From the NCBI GenBank assembly GCA_963697205.1, contig CAVONB010000002.1:310001-374000 (forward strand): 64,000 bases of DNA, read 5' to 3'. Of this stretch, positions 25,235-33,155 are shown piece by piece; positions within the stretch are counted from its first letter, which is position 1; the number at the start of each line of letters is the position of its first letter. This DNA comes from CAVONB01 sp963697205 (lineage in GTDB: Bacteria; Pseudomonadota; Alphaproteobacteria; Rhizobiales; Hyphomicrobiaceae). The position numbers and the translations under genes are program-made. Below the pieces are notes generated by a model. The model saw only the letters and a list, made by a program, of their open reading frames with translations. It was not told the origin of the DNA and ran no database searches.

Positions 25235-26548
25235 TCAGCCCGCGCGACCGAGCGTGGCGAGCACCCAGTCCGCGACCCTGATGAGGCGCTGGTCCTCCCA
25301 GCGCGGCGCGACGAGTTGGATGCCGACGGGAAACCCGCCGGACCCGGCATGCGTGGGAAGCGATATGGCAGGTGTGTGCAGCACCGTCCAGATCTGCTGG
25401 AAGCCGGGATCGACCTGCGTCGCGTTGTGTGGCGGCGCCACGCCCACCACGCACGGCGCCAGCAGCACGTCGACGCCCTCGAACAGGGCCTCCGCGTCGC
25501 GCCGCGCCGCATCCAACGCTTTCAGACTGCGATTATAGTCCGCACGTCGCGTTTTCAGCCCATCCTCGATGTTGCGCCGGATCACCGGCCCGATCGTCTC
25601 CGGCGCCACGCGCCACTCGTGGGCGTAGTTGTGGGCGCGGTCGACATTGGTGATCGCCTCCCGCCAGCGCATCATCCCGTCTAGCGCGGCAGGCCAGGCG
25701 ACGTCAGATACCGTGGCGCCCGCCGCCGAGAGCCGGCGCGCCGCATCCTCGACCGCCGTATGGGTCTCCGGCTCGGCATCCGCCCACATTGGCGTCCGGC
25801 ACACCCCGATGCGCGGCGCGCCTCCCGCAGTCGGCGCCGCCGCAGCCGCCGGCGCCAACTCGCCGGTCAGCACGGCATGAAACAGCGCCACATCCTCCAT
25901 CGTACGGGCCAGCAGGCCGAGCGTGTCGAACGAGATCACGGCCGGCTTGACGTTGGCGATGTTGTAGGCGCCGAACGTCGGCTTGAAACCGATGCAGCCG
26001 CAGTAGGACGCGGGCCTCAGCACCGAGCCGCCCGTCTGCGTTCCCAGCGCCACCGGCACCATCAGATCGGCCACCGCCGCCGCCGACCCCGCCGAAGACA
26101 CGCCCGTCATGCGCGATGTGTCGTGTGGATTGCGCGTCTCCACCGGCGATAGGCTGGCGAACTCCGACGTCACCGTCTTGCCCAGCACGATCGCCCCCGC
26201 CGTACGCGGCAGTGCCACCGAGGGCGCATCCGTGCGCGTGCGATAGCCCTTGAAGTAGGCCGCGCCCATGCCGGTCGGCAGATCAGCCGTCTCGATGATG
26301 TCCTTCACGCCGAACGGCACGCCGTGCAGCACGCCGCGGCCGCCGCGCTGCGCATCGCGCTGGCGTGCCTCGCTCCGCACCAGTTCCGCATCGACCGCGG
26401 CCCAGGCCTTGATCGCACCGTCGCGCGCGCCGATCCGCGCAAGCAGCGCTTCCGCCACGGCTTCAGTCGTCGTGAAACCATCCGCGATGCCGCGCGCGAT
26501 CTCGGCGGCGGACCAGGCTTCCAGGCGTTTGGGAAAGGACGTCGACAT
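25235..26548 (-). CDS. Amidase (amidase signature family)
   Basis: A 437-residue amidohydrolase with the Ser-cisSer-Lys triad: catalytic Lys in GVPFGVKDIIE, and the serine block GVSSAGSAAAVADLM followed by GTQTGGSVLRPASYCG. It aligns with bacterial amidases of the GatA-like family but without the GatB/GatC context, so it is a hydrolase of small amides rather than a tRNA amidotransferase. The ATG at 26548 (MSTSFPKRLE) is chosen; the same frame runs open across the neighbouring gene but has no homology there. Substrate unknown. Confidence 0.88.
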   Translation of the reverse strand: MSTSFPKRLEAWSAAEIARGIADGFTTTEAVAEALLARIGARDGAIKAWAAVDAELVRSEARQRDAQRGGRGVLHGVPFGVKDIIETADLPTGMGAAYFKGYRTRTDAPSVALPRTAGAIVLGKTVTSEFASLSPVETRNPHDTSRMTGVSSAGSAAAVADLMVPVALGTQTGGSVLRPASYCGCIGFKPTFGAYNIANVKPAVISFDTLGLLARTMEDVALFHAVLTGELAPAAAAAPTAGGAPRIGVCRTPMWADAEPETHTAVEDAARRLSAAGATVSDVAWPAALDGMMRWREAITNVDRAHNYAHEWRVAPETIGPVIRRNIEDGLKTRRADYNRSLKALDAARRDAEALFEGVDVLLAPCVVGVAPPHNATQVDPGFQQIWTVLHTPAISLPTHAGSGGFPVGIQLVAPRWEDQRLIRVADWVLATLGRAG

Positions 26549-26772
26549 CGGCAGCCACGCGCTCCTGGCGGCGTGCTGAGATTGGCCCACGATGGCGCAC
26601 CCGCCCGGACGGAGTAGAGCAATCCGCCGCCCCGATGGCAACGTGCCGGCGGCGGATGGGCGACGCCGCCACCCGCCGGCTTCGCAGCTCTGCCATGCAA
26701 AGGGGCATGCAGCCGGACATGAAACGCGGCATGCGCGAGCGGGCATGTCGACCCCGGACACACCCTTGGGCG

Positions 26773-27441
26773 CTACTTGCCCTGCCAGTCGGCTTTTACC
26801 TCGTCGCACTTGGTCGTGATGAAGTCGTTGATGTCCTCGACCATCGAGCCCTGCAGCACGTTGAAGGTGTTGTCGGTGGCCGTCGCCGTCCACATCGCGC
26901 CCTTGACCAGTGCCGGTGCCTCGATTTTCCCCCAGTTGAGCGCGGCTTTCGTCGCCTTGCCCTTTTCGAAGGTGACCTTGGGCTTGAAGTCGAACGTGAT
27001 CTTGGACGGCCCCTTCTCCTGCTCGACCTCGCATACGACGTGGTGCTGATCGAGTTGCGCCTCATACTTGTCTTCCGTCATCGCCTTGATGAGCAGTTCC
27101 CGCTTCACCTTGACGTCCGCGGTGCACGTCACCGGCCCCCACGGCCACGACACCTTGGCTTTGGAGACCATCGCGTTGAGCGTCTCTTTGCGCCACGTTT
27201 TGACGACGTTACAGGCGATGTCGCTGCCGTCCGCCTTGCGATTGTGAAAACCCGCGCAGATCGCGACCTTGCAGGCTTTGCGACCCTCGCGTTCCGCGAT
27301 CTCGGCCGGCGTCAGCACCACGGCCGCCTTCTTCTCGTCCTTCGCCGTTTGCGCAACCGCCGTTGGCGGAACGATCGCGGCGAGCATGGGCAGAGCGGCG
27401 GCGATCGCGACGGCGCGCCCGGAAACTTTGAACCTCGGCAT
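26773..27441 (-). CDS. Exported hypothetical protein, Lys-rich
   Basis: A 222-residue protein with a signal peptide (VAIAAALPMLAAIVPPTAVAQ). The mature part has four cysteines (KACKVAICAGF, DIACNVV, VTCTADV) and many lysines, with a WPWGPVTCTADVKVKRELL stretch and a long FDFKPKVTFEKGKATKAAL beta segment. I do not recognise the family. GAGAGG precedes the ATG at 27441. It lies between the amidase and a TauE/SafE permease on the same strand, with gaps of 80-220 bases, so an operon is possible but not evident. Confidence 0.65.
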   Translation of the reverse strand: MPRFKVSGRAVAIAAALPMLAAIVPPTAVAQTAKDEKKAAVVLTPAEIAEREGRKACKVAICAGFHNRKADGSDIACNVVKTWRKETLNAMVSKAKVSWPWGPVTCTADVKVKRELLIKAMTEDKYEAQLDQHHVVCEVEQEKGPSKITFDFKPKVTFEKGKATKAALNWGKIEAPALVKGAMWTATATDNTFNVLQGSMVEDINDFITTKCDEVKADWQGK

Positions 27442-27521
27442 GAGACCTCTCGCAAACAGGGCTGAACGGACGGGGGACAAGCCCGGCCGGCGCCCTTCCT
27501 TCACGGGCATCGCGGGCAACA

Positions 27522-28268
27522 CTATGGCGGCCCGCCGGCCTGCGACGCCACGACCAGCACCACACCCGAAGCCAGCAGCAGCGAAAGCACAATCCGGTCG
27601 AACCGGCGGTCATCGAGCCGCCGGTAGAGCCGCAGCCCGAGCGCGACACCGACCAGCGTGCCCGGCACGGCCAGCAGCAAGGCCCAGCCGAACGCGGCCG
27701 AGGCGAGGCCCGCCACCGCGCTGGACACGAGCGCCAGGATCAGGATCGAGCCGTTAAACACCAAGAACACGCCCCGCCGCTCGTCCTTTGTCCATCCAAG
27801 CAGGCTCGCATAGATCACCGGGATCGGCCCCGACAGCCCCGCGACGCCCGCCAGCACGCCGCCGCCCACCCCGACCGCCGCATCGAGCCACGGGCTCGAC
27901 CACAAAACCCGCGGGCGCGGCCCCGCGACCAGCATGAACGCGCAGTAGAAGATGAGGATGGCGCCGACCAGCAGCTTGAAGGTCGGCACGCTGATGTGCG
28001 GCAGCAATGCTGTGCCGAACGGCACGCCGACCACGCCGCCCAGGACCAGCGGCAGCGCACGCGCCCAGCGGATATGCCGCCAGATCAGGGGAATGGTCTG
28101 CGCCTGCCCGGTCGCCCCGCAGGCCGCCGCGAGCTGGGCAGCCACCACCGGCGGCGTCGCGGCCAGCCAGAACGGCAGGCCTGCGAGCCCGGTGCCAAAG
28201 CCCGTCAGCCCGCTCACGAAACCGCCGGCCAGCGCCCCCAGCACAATCAGCACGCTCTCGAAAGTCAT
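27522..28268 (-). CDS. TauE/SafE family sulfite/anion exporter
   Basis: A 248-residue integral membrane protein with about eight helices arranged as two repeats, each containing the family's glycine-rich start: LGALAGGFVSGLTGFGTGLA in the first half and GGGVLAGVAGLSGPIPV in the second. Members export sulfite, sulfoacetate or related organic anions. The ATG at 28268 is chosen at the first helix; the open frame runs on upstream without homology. No sulfonate catabolism genes are adjacent, so the substrate is open. Confidence 0.85.
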   Translation of the reverse strand: MTFESVLIVLGALAGGFVSGLTGFGTGLAGLPFWLAATPPVVAAQLAAACGATGQAQTIPLIWRHIRWARALPLVLGGVVGVPFGTALLPHISVPTFKLLVGAILIFYCAFMLVAGPRPRVLWSSPWLDAAVGVGGGVLAGVAGLSGPIPVIYASLLGWTKDERRGVFLVFNGSILILALVSSAVAGLASAAFGWALLLAVPGTLVGVALGLRLYRRLDDRRFDRIVLSLLLASGVVLVVASQAGGPP

Positions 28269-28393
28269 CGCGTCGCGGGTCCGCTGGCAGGCAGGCGCAA
28301 GACGGCCCGGACGTTCGCAGGCGGCCTTCGGCTGAGGGGATACACGCCGAGGTTGCTCGCGGGCCATATGCTCGCGATCCGCGCCTGGCACGC

Positions 28394-28424
28394 CTTGAAC
28401 GTGGCGGTCCCTCACCATATCTCT
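28394..28424 (+). promoter_or_regulatory. Putative RpoH (sigma-32) promoter of the hsp20 gene
   Basis: CTTG at 28394-28397, 17 bases, then CCATATCTCT at 28415-28424. This fits the alphaproteobacterial RpoH pattern (CTTG, 17-18 bases, CYTATNTNNG-like). It lies about 130 bases before the hsp20 start, leaving a long leader. Confidence 0.65.
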
Positions 28425-28552
28425 ACGCCAGTGAAATGCCAGTGCCGGGGACGGGCTGGCGGTGGACGCCGCAAGGGTCCGAACGACGGGACGACAGGCC
28501 CAAGGCCGCAGGCGTCCCCAAGGAAGGTCGCTTCGAAAAGGGCTTTCGACGG

Positions 28553-28978
28553 ATGACACGTATGACCATGCTCTCCAACCCGCTACTTCTGGGTTTTGAG
28601 GAGATCGAGCGGTTGATCGACCGCGCTGCCAAGAGCGGCGACGGCTACCCGCCCTACAACATCGAGCGCCTGCAGCGCGAAGACGGCCGCGCAGAGGTTT
28701 TGCGCATCACGCTGGCTGTGGCAGGCTTTACACAAGACCAGCTCGAGATCACGCTGGAAGACAACCAGCTGATGGTCCGCGGCCGGCAACAAGACGACAA
28801 GTCGCGCGACTTCCTTTATCGCGGTATCGCCGCACGTCAGTTCCAGCGCACGTTCGTGCTGGCAGACGGCATTGAGGTCCAGTCCGCCGACCTGAGACAT
28901 GGCCTATTGTCGATCGATCTGGTGCGCCACGAGCCCGAGCGCCTCGTCCGCAAGATCGAGATCGGGGCCAAGGGCTGA
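28553..28978 (+). CDS. Small heat shock protein, Hsp20/alpha-crystallin family
   Basis: An ATP-independent holdase chaperone of 141 residues, the IbpA-like class A type of alphaproteobacteria. The start LLLGFEEIERLIDRAAKSGDGYPPYNI in outline, ITLAVAGFTQDQLEI, GRQQDDKSRDFLYRGIAARQFQRTF (short pieces) and the C-terminal crystallin edge are all typical. ATG at 28553 is used; ATG at 28562 is possible. A good RpoH-type promoter lies upstream and a DUF1150 gene follows, the usual heat-shock arrangement in Hyphomicrobiales. A short hairpin overlaps the ribosome site in the leader (see findings). Confidence 0.93.
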   Translation: MTRMTMLSNPLLLGFEEIERLIDRAAKSGDGYPPYNIERLQREDGRAEVLRITLAVAGFTQDQLEITLEDNQLMVRGRQQDDKSRDFLYRGIAARQFQRTFVLADGIEVQSADLRHGLLSIDLVRHEPERLVRKIEIGAKG

Positions 28979-29178
28979 GGCCGCGCACGCGATCGCCGAG
29001 AACCCGCCGGTTCCCCGACGACTCACCCCGCCACACCGGCGACGGGATCGGCACAGAACTTTCGTTATGGAAAACGATAGCCTTGATGGGCGAATCGTCC
29101 GATGCTGGGTTCTGCTGGAGAGTTCCTATCTTCCTGCAGGATCTTGTGTCTGAGCCTCCGAAGAAAAAGGAGCGGCGC

Positions 29179-29484
29179 ATGGAACACAAGTCGATGAAGC
29201 GTACCAGGAAAGCTGGTGCCAAAGCCCGCAGCAAAGCGGCCGAGCCGCTCGTGATGAGCGAACGCGAACTCGCCAAGCTCGGCGGCGGCGAAGTGGCCTA
29301 CATCCGCACCATGACGTCGGCCGAGGCCAAGCGCATGTTCCCTGCGATCAAGGGGCTGCCACGCGGCATCGCTCTCTATGCCTTGCATGCTGCTGACGGG
29401 ACGCCGCTCGCCCTGACCGACACACGCCAGGCCGCGATCGGGCATGCCATGGGCGACGCGCTGGAAATCGCCAGCCTGCACTGA
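29179..29484 (+). CDS. DUF1150 family protein
   Basis: A 101-residue cytoplasmic protein. After a basic N-terminus (KRTRKAGAKARSK), the DUF1150 core follows: LAKLGGGEVAYIRTM, KRMFPAIKGLPRG, LYALHAADGTPLALTD. AAGGAG lies ahead of the ATG at 29179. It sits 200 bases downstream of hsp20 on the same strand, a pairing common in this order, which suggests a stress-linked but still uncharacterised role. Confidence 0.9.
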   Translation: MEHKSMKRTRKAGAKARSKAAEPLVMSERELAKLGGGEVAYIRTMTSAEAKRMFPAIKGLPRGIALYALHAADGTPLALTDTRQAAIGHAMGDALEIASLH

Positions 29485-29517
29485 ACACAGAACACCGAAC
29501 ACCGGAACGAGAAGACG

Positions 29518-29546
29518 ACGCCCCGGTCGCATCCGCGCCGGGGCGT
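29518..29546. terminator. GC-rich hairpin between DUF1150 and the NDUFA9-like gene
   Basis: A perfect 9-bp stem (ACGCCCCGG at 29518-29526, CCGGGGCGT at 29538-29546) with an 11-base loop in the gap between converging genes. The following sequence is not T-rich, so termination efficiency is uncertain. Confidence 0.5.
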
Positions 29547-29575
29547 TGGCGTTCTAAGGGTCGAAATGCAAAGCC

Positions 29576-30559
29576 TCACCCGCGATAGTGCGAGAACTGC
29601 CCGCGCGGACGAAACCGCTCCAGGTAGCCGGGCACGATGGCCCCGGCCGCCTGCGGGCTCGCCACGCCGAGTGCGGCAAGCGTCCGGCCATCCGAGATCG
29701 CATCCGCCCCGACCACGTTGTCGATCGCGAGCAAGCGCACCTGATCGCTTGTGATCGGCCGCCAGGCGTTCGGCAGGATCGCGCACGCCATCGCCTGCAG
29801 CCTGGCCATCCAGAACGGCAGGTTGACGAACGCGGGATCGCGCCCGGCCCAGCGCGCGGTGTTTTCCATGAGCGTGCGGAAGCTCTGCACCTCGGGGCCG
29901 CCGATCTCGTAGGCCGTACCGCCCTGCCCTTGTCCCGCCGCCGCATTCGCAATAGCGCGCGCGACATCGCCCACAAACACCGGCTGGAACTTCGTGCGCC
30001 CGCCGCCGATCAGCGGTAGCACCGGCGACAACCGCGCCATGGCCGCGAAGCGGTTGAAGAATTCGTCCTCCGGACCGAACACGATGGACGGCCTCAAAAT
30101 GATCGCCTCGGGAAATTCCGCGAGCACGGCCGCCTCGCCTTCGGCGCGGCTGCGCGCGTAGGCCGACGGCGAATTGGGATCAGCCCCCAGTGCCGACATG
30201 TGAACGAGCTGCCGCACGCCGGCCGCCTTGGCAGCCCGCGCCACCGCGCGTGGCCCCTCCACGTGGACCGCCGCATAGGTCTGCGCGCCGCCAGGCGTCA
30301 TGATCGCGGCCAGGTTGACTACCGCCGTGGCACCATCGATGGCGCGCGCGACGCTATCGGGATAGCGCACGTTGGCCTGCACGGCGTGAATCTGCCCGAC
30401 TGTGCCGAGCGGTTGCAGGTGACCCGCCAGATCCGGCCGCCGGCTGGCCGCCCGCACGCGCCAACCGTCCTTGGCCAGCGCGCGCACCGTGTGCCGGCCA
30501 ACGAAGCCCGAACCGCCGAACACGGTCGCCAGTTCACCCGTTTCCCGCCGTGTGGTCAT
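29576..30559 (-). CDS. NDUFA9-like NAD(P)-dependent epimerase/dehydratase (complex I-associated type)
   Basis: A 327-residue extended/atypical SDR. It opens with the nucleotide-binding TVFGGSGFVGRHTVRAL, and has VVNLAAIMTPGG, LVHMSALGADPNSPSAYARSRAEGE in outline, and the substrate-domain block RPSIVFGPEDEFFNRFA. These are the hallmarks of the NDUFA9 homologues found in alphaproteobacteria. In mitochondria the protein is a structural, NADPH-binding subunit of complex I; bacterial roles are less clear. The ATG at 30559 is at the conserved start. Confidence 0.88.
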   Translation of the reverse strand: MTTRRETGELATVFGGSGFVGRHTVRALAKDGWRVRAASRRPDLAGHLQPLGTVGQIHAVQANVRYPDSVARAIDGATAVVNLAAIMTPGGAQTYAAVHVEGPRAVARAAKAAGVRQLVHMSALGADPNSPSAYARSRAEGEAAVLAEFPEAIILRPSIVFGPEDEFFNRFAAMARLSPVLPLIGGGRTKFQPVFVGDVARAIANAAAGQGQGGTAYEIGGPEVQSFRTLMENTARWAGRDPAFVNLPFWMARLQAMACAILPNAWRPITSDQVRLLAIDNVVGADAISDGRTLAALGVASPQAAGAIVPGYLERFRPRGQFSHYRG

Positions 30560-30782
30560 CTGCTGCCGGCCCTTCCCGCGTGCGATACCCTGTCGGGAGC
30601 CATACACGAGGCCGCCCCGGGCTGGGAAGGGTGCCAACCGTCACGGGCCCCGCTGACGACAAGGGCGGGGTATCGCGGTCCGGGACCCGGCCTGCGCGAT
30701 CCCCCATTGGCCTTCGCGCCCCAAGGCGGCTAAACCTCACCCGACCGACGCACGCAGCCCACCCAGGAGAACGCCCGCAGTG

Positions 30783-31196
30783 ATGGCGAGCCAGCTCACC
30801 CCCCAACAAGCCCTGATCTATGCCATGATCACCACGGCCGCCGTCGACCGCAAAATCGGCGACGCGGAGATCGGGCGCATCGAAACGATCATCCACGAAC
30901 TGCCGCCCTTCCGCAGCTACGACCACGCCTGGTTCGAAGGCGAAGCGCGGGAATGCGGCGACGCGCTGGCCTCCGAAAATGGTCTGTTCCGCGTGCTCGA
31001 CCTCATCACCGCATCCTTGCCTGAGCATATGCGCGAGACCGCTTACGTACTGTCCGCCGAGGTCGCGGCCAGCGACATGCGCGTCGGGCGCGAGGAGATC
31101 CGGTTCCTGGAACTGCTGGCCGGCCGCCTCGAGCTCGACAAGCTCACCTGCGCCGCCCTGGAGCGCGCCGCCCAGGCCCGCCACCAGAAGATCTGA
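30783..31196 (+). CDS. TerB-like (tellurite resistance fold) protein
   Basis: A 137-residue, all-helical, acidic protein. The TerB-type helix pairs are visible: ALIYAMITTAAVDRKIGDAE (acidic loop after the first helix) and TAYVLSAEVAASDMRVGREE, the two metal-site-like repeats of the TerB/DjlA-like fold. AGGAG precedes the ATG at 30783. No other ter genes are present, so it is likely a stand-alone TerB family member rather than part of a tellurite operon. Confidence 0.78.
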   Translation: MASQLTPQQALIYAMITTAAVDRKIGDAEIGRIETIIHELPPFRSYDHAWFEGEARECGDALASENGLFRVLDLITASLPEHMRETAYVLSAEVAASDMRVGREEIRFLELLAGRLELDKLTCAALERAAQARHQKI

Positions 31197-31210
31197 CCGA
31201 GCCCCCTCCC

Positions 31211-31525
31211 CAGCGGCGCAGCATTGTGCCGGCGGCCGGCTCTCCGGCGCGAATGCAGGTGGGCATCCGGAGCGCACGCCGGCGTGGAAACTCAAGCCCA
31301 GCGCCAGCGGCGCAGCCCCGTGCCGGCGGCAGGCTCTCCGGCGCGAATGCAGGCGGGCATCCGGAGCGCACGCCGGCGTGGAAACTCAAGCCCAGCGCCA
31401 GCGGCGCAGCCCAGTGCCGGCGGCCGGCTCTCCGGCGCGAATGCAGGCGGGCATCCGGAGCGCACGCCGGCGTGGAAACTCAAGCCCAGCGCCAGCGGCG
31501 CAGCCCAGTGCCGGCGGCCGGCTCC
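31211..31525. repeat. 94-bp direct tandem repeat, about 3.3 copies
   Basis: Units start at 31211, 31305, 31399 and 31493, each beginning CAGCGGCGCAGC; the fourth is cut short near 31525. Copies differ at only a few bases. The period is not a multiple of three and the array lies in the gap between the converging terB-like and dipeptidase genes. Each unit contains the palindrome ACGCCGGCGT and an inverted pair CTCCGG...CCGGAG. Confidence 0.9.
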
Positions 31526-31548
31526 CCGGAGGGGAGTCGCCGGCACAA

Positions 31549-32946
31549 TCAAGATAGCGCCGCCAGGATGCGCGCCCAGCAGCGCGCGCCCTTCTCGAAC
31601 GAGGTGAGGTTGTATTTCTCGTTCGGAGCGTGCAGCCGGTCATCGTCGCAGCCGAACCCGACCAGCAGCGAGTTCATGCCGAGCACGTCGCGGAACGATT
31701 GCACGATCGGGATCGACCCGCCCATACCGATGAACAGCGCGGGCTTGCCCCATTCGGCCTCCAGCGCGCGGGCAGCCGCCTGCATGTAGGGCAGCGTGAT
31801 GTCGAAGCCCACCGCGGGACTGCCGTGGTTGCCTCTAAATTCCACCTGGGCGTCGGCCGGCAACCGTTCGGTGGCGAAGCGTTTGAACGCCGACACGATC
31901 TTGCTCGGGTCCTGGCCCGGCACCAGCCGGAACGTCAGCTTGGCAGAGGCTTCGGCCGGGATCACCGTCTTGGAGCCGGGCCCCTGATAGCCGCCGGTGA
32001 TGCCGTTGAGCTCCGCCGTCGGCCGCGCCCAAACCTGTTCCAACACGTTGTAGCCGCCTTCGCCGGCCGCCCGCGTCAAGCCGACGTCGGCCAGGAAGCG
32101 CGCCGAATCGGCGGCATCGAGCCTGGCCCACTGCGCCTTCTGCTCGGCCGGCAACTCGCCAACCCCGTCATAGAAGCCGGGGATCGCAACCCGCCCGTCC
32201 TCGTCCCACAGATCCCCGAGGATCGCCGTCAGCGCGCGGATCGGATTGAGGGCCGGGCCGCCGTAGAGCCCGGAATGAAGGTCCCGCGACGGCCCCTTCA
32301 CGATCACCTCCGAGGCCGCGAGCCCCCTCAGCTGCGTCGCAATGGCCGGCGTATCCTTGTCCCACTGGCTGGTATCGCAGACGAGCGCGAAATCGGCTTT
32401 CACCTCCCCGCCCGACTGCTTCAAGAACCCCGGTAGGCTGGGGCTGCCGCATTCCTCCTCGCCCTCCAGGAGCACGGTGACGTCGATCGGCAGGGCGCCG
32501 GTGGTGGCGATCCAGGCCCGGGCCGCCTCGAAAAACGTGGACAGCTGCCCCTTGTTGTCCTGCGCCCCGCGGCCGATGATGATCCGCCCGTTCTTGGCGT
32601 CGTCGGCCAGCCGCGGCTCGAATGGCGGCGTCAGCCATTGCTCCAGCGGATCGGGCGGCTGCACGTCATAGTGACCGTAAAACAGAACATGCGGGCGCTT
32701 GGCCACGCCGGCCGGCGCCTTCCAGTGACCGACCACCATGGGATGACCGGTCGTCGGCCGAACCGAGGCCTGAAAACCGATCTCACCGAGGCTCGCCGCA
32801 CACCACTCCGCGGCCGCCCGGCAGCGGTCCTTGTAAGCCGGGTCGGTCGACACGCTGTCGATGCGGATCAGGTCGAACAGCCGCTCCAGCGCAGCCTGCC
32901 GGCCGGCATCGAGGGCCTGAAGAACGTGCGTCAGTTGGTCCGTCAT
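31549..32946 (-). CDS. M20-family metallopeptidase (dipeptidase)
   Basis: A 465-residue zinc-dependent peptidase. The metal and catalytic residues are visible in order: FYGHYDVQPPDP (His and Asp), GRGAQDNKGQ (bridging Asp), LLEGEEECGSP (general base Glu pair), LVCDTS, the dimerisation-domain DLHSGLYGG, and the C-terminal GMGGSIPIV. It resembles carnosinase-like M20 dipeptidases used for peptide uptake or amino acid salvage. The ATG at 32946 (MTDQLTHVL) is chosen; it is divergent from ppdK across a 209-base gap. Confidence 0.92.
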   Translation of the reverse strand: MTDQLTHVLQALDAGRQAALERLFDLIRIDSVSTDPAYKDRCRAAAEWCAASLGEIGFQASVRPTTGHPMVVGHWKAPAGVAKRPHVLFYGHYDVQPPDPLEQWLTPPFEPRLADDAKNGRIIIGRGAQDNKGQLSTFFEAARAWIATTGALPIDVTVLLEGEEECGSPSLPGFLKQSGGEVKADFALVCDTSQWDKDTPAIATQLRGLAASEVIVKGPSRDLHSGLYGGPALNPIRALTAILGDLWDEDGRVAIPGFYDGVGELPAEQKAQWARLDAADSARFLADVGLTRAAGEGGYNVLEQVWARPTAELNGITGGYQGPGSKTVIPAEASAKLTFRLVPGQDPSKIVSAFKRFATERLPADAQVEFRGNHGSPAVGFDITLPYMQAAARALEAEWGKPALFIGMGGSIPIVQSFRDVLGMNSLLVGFGCDDDRLHAPNEKYNLTSFEKGARCWARILAALS

Positions 32947-33155
32947 GGCTCCGCTCGTGTTGGCGCTGATACCGGAATCGTGGGTTAAGGTGCGCCATAG
33001 CCGCGATCGCGTCAAAGCAGCCGGACGCCCTGGCACCCGGTGTGTTAAAGCCCGTGGGTCGAAGGCACCCTGTTTACCGGTTGCCGAAATCGGACAAGGC
33101 AACCGTCTTCTCAGCCGTTATTCCTCCCCGCACTGAGCATGGGAGAAGCGGCACA

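Noticed and set aside
26549..27034. Amidase frame extended upstream over the exported hypothetical gene
   Set aside because: The amidase family starts at about 26548. The upstream frame is a shadow of the exported protein gene, which has its own signal peptide and ribosome site.
30783..31196. Tellurite resistance operon
   Set aside because: Only a TerB-like protein is present; no terA, terC, terD, terE or terZ genes are nearby.
31211..31525. Possible CRISPR array
   Set aside because: The copies are contiguous 94-bp repeats with no spacers between them, and no cas genes are near.
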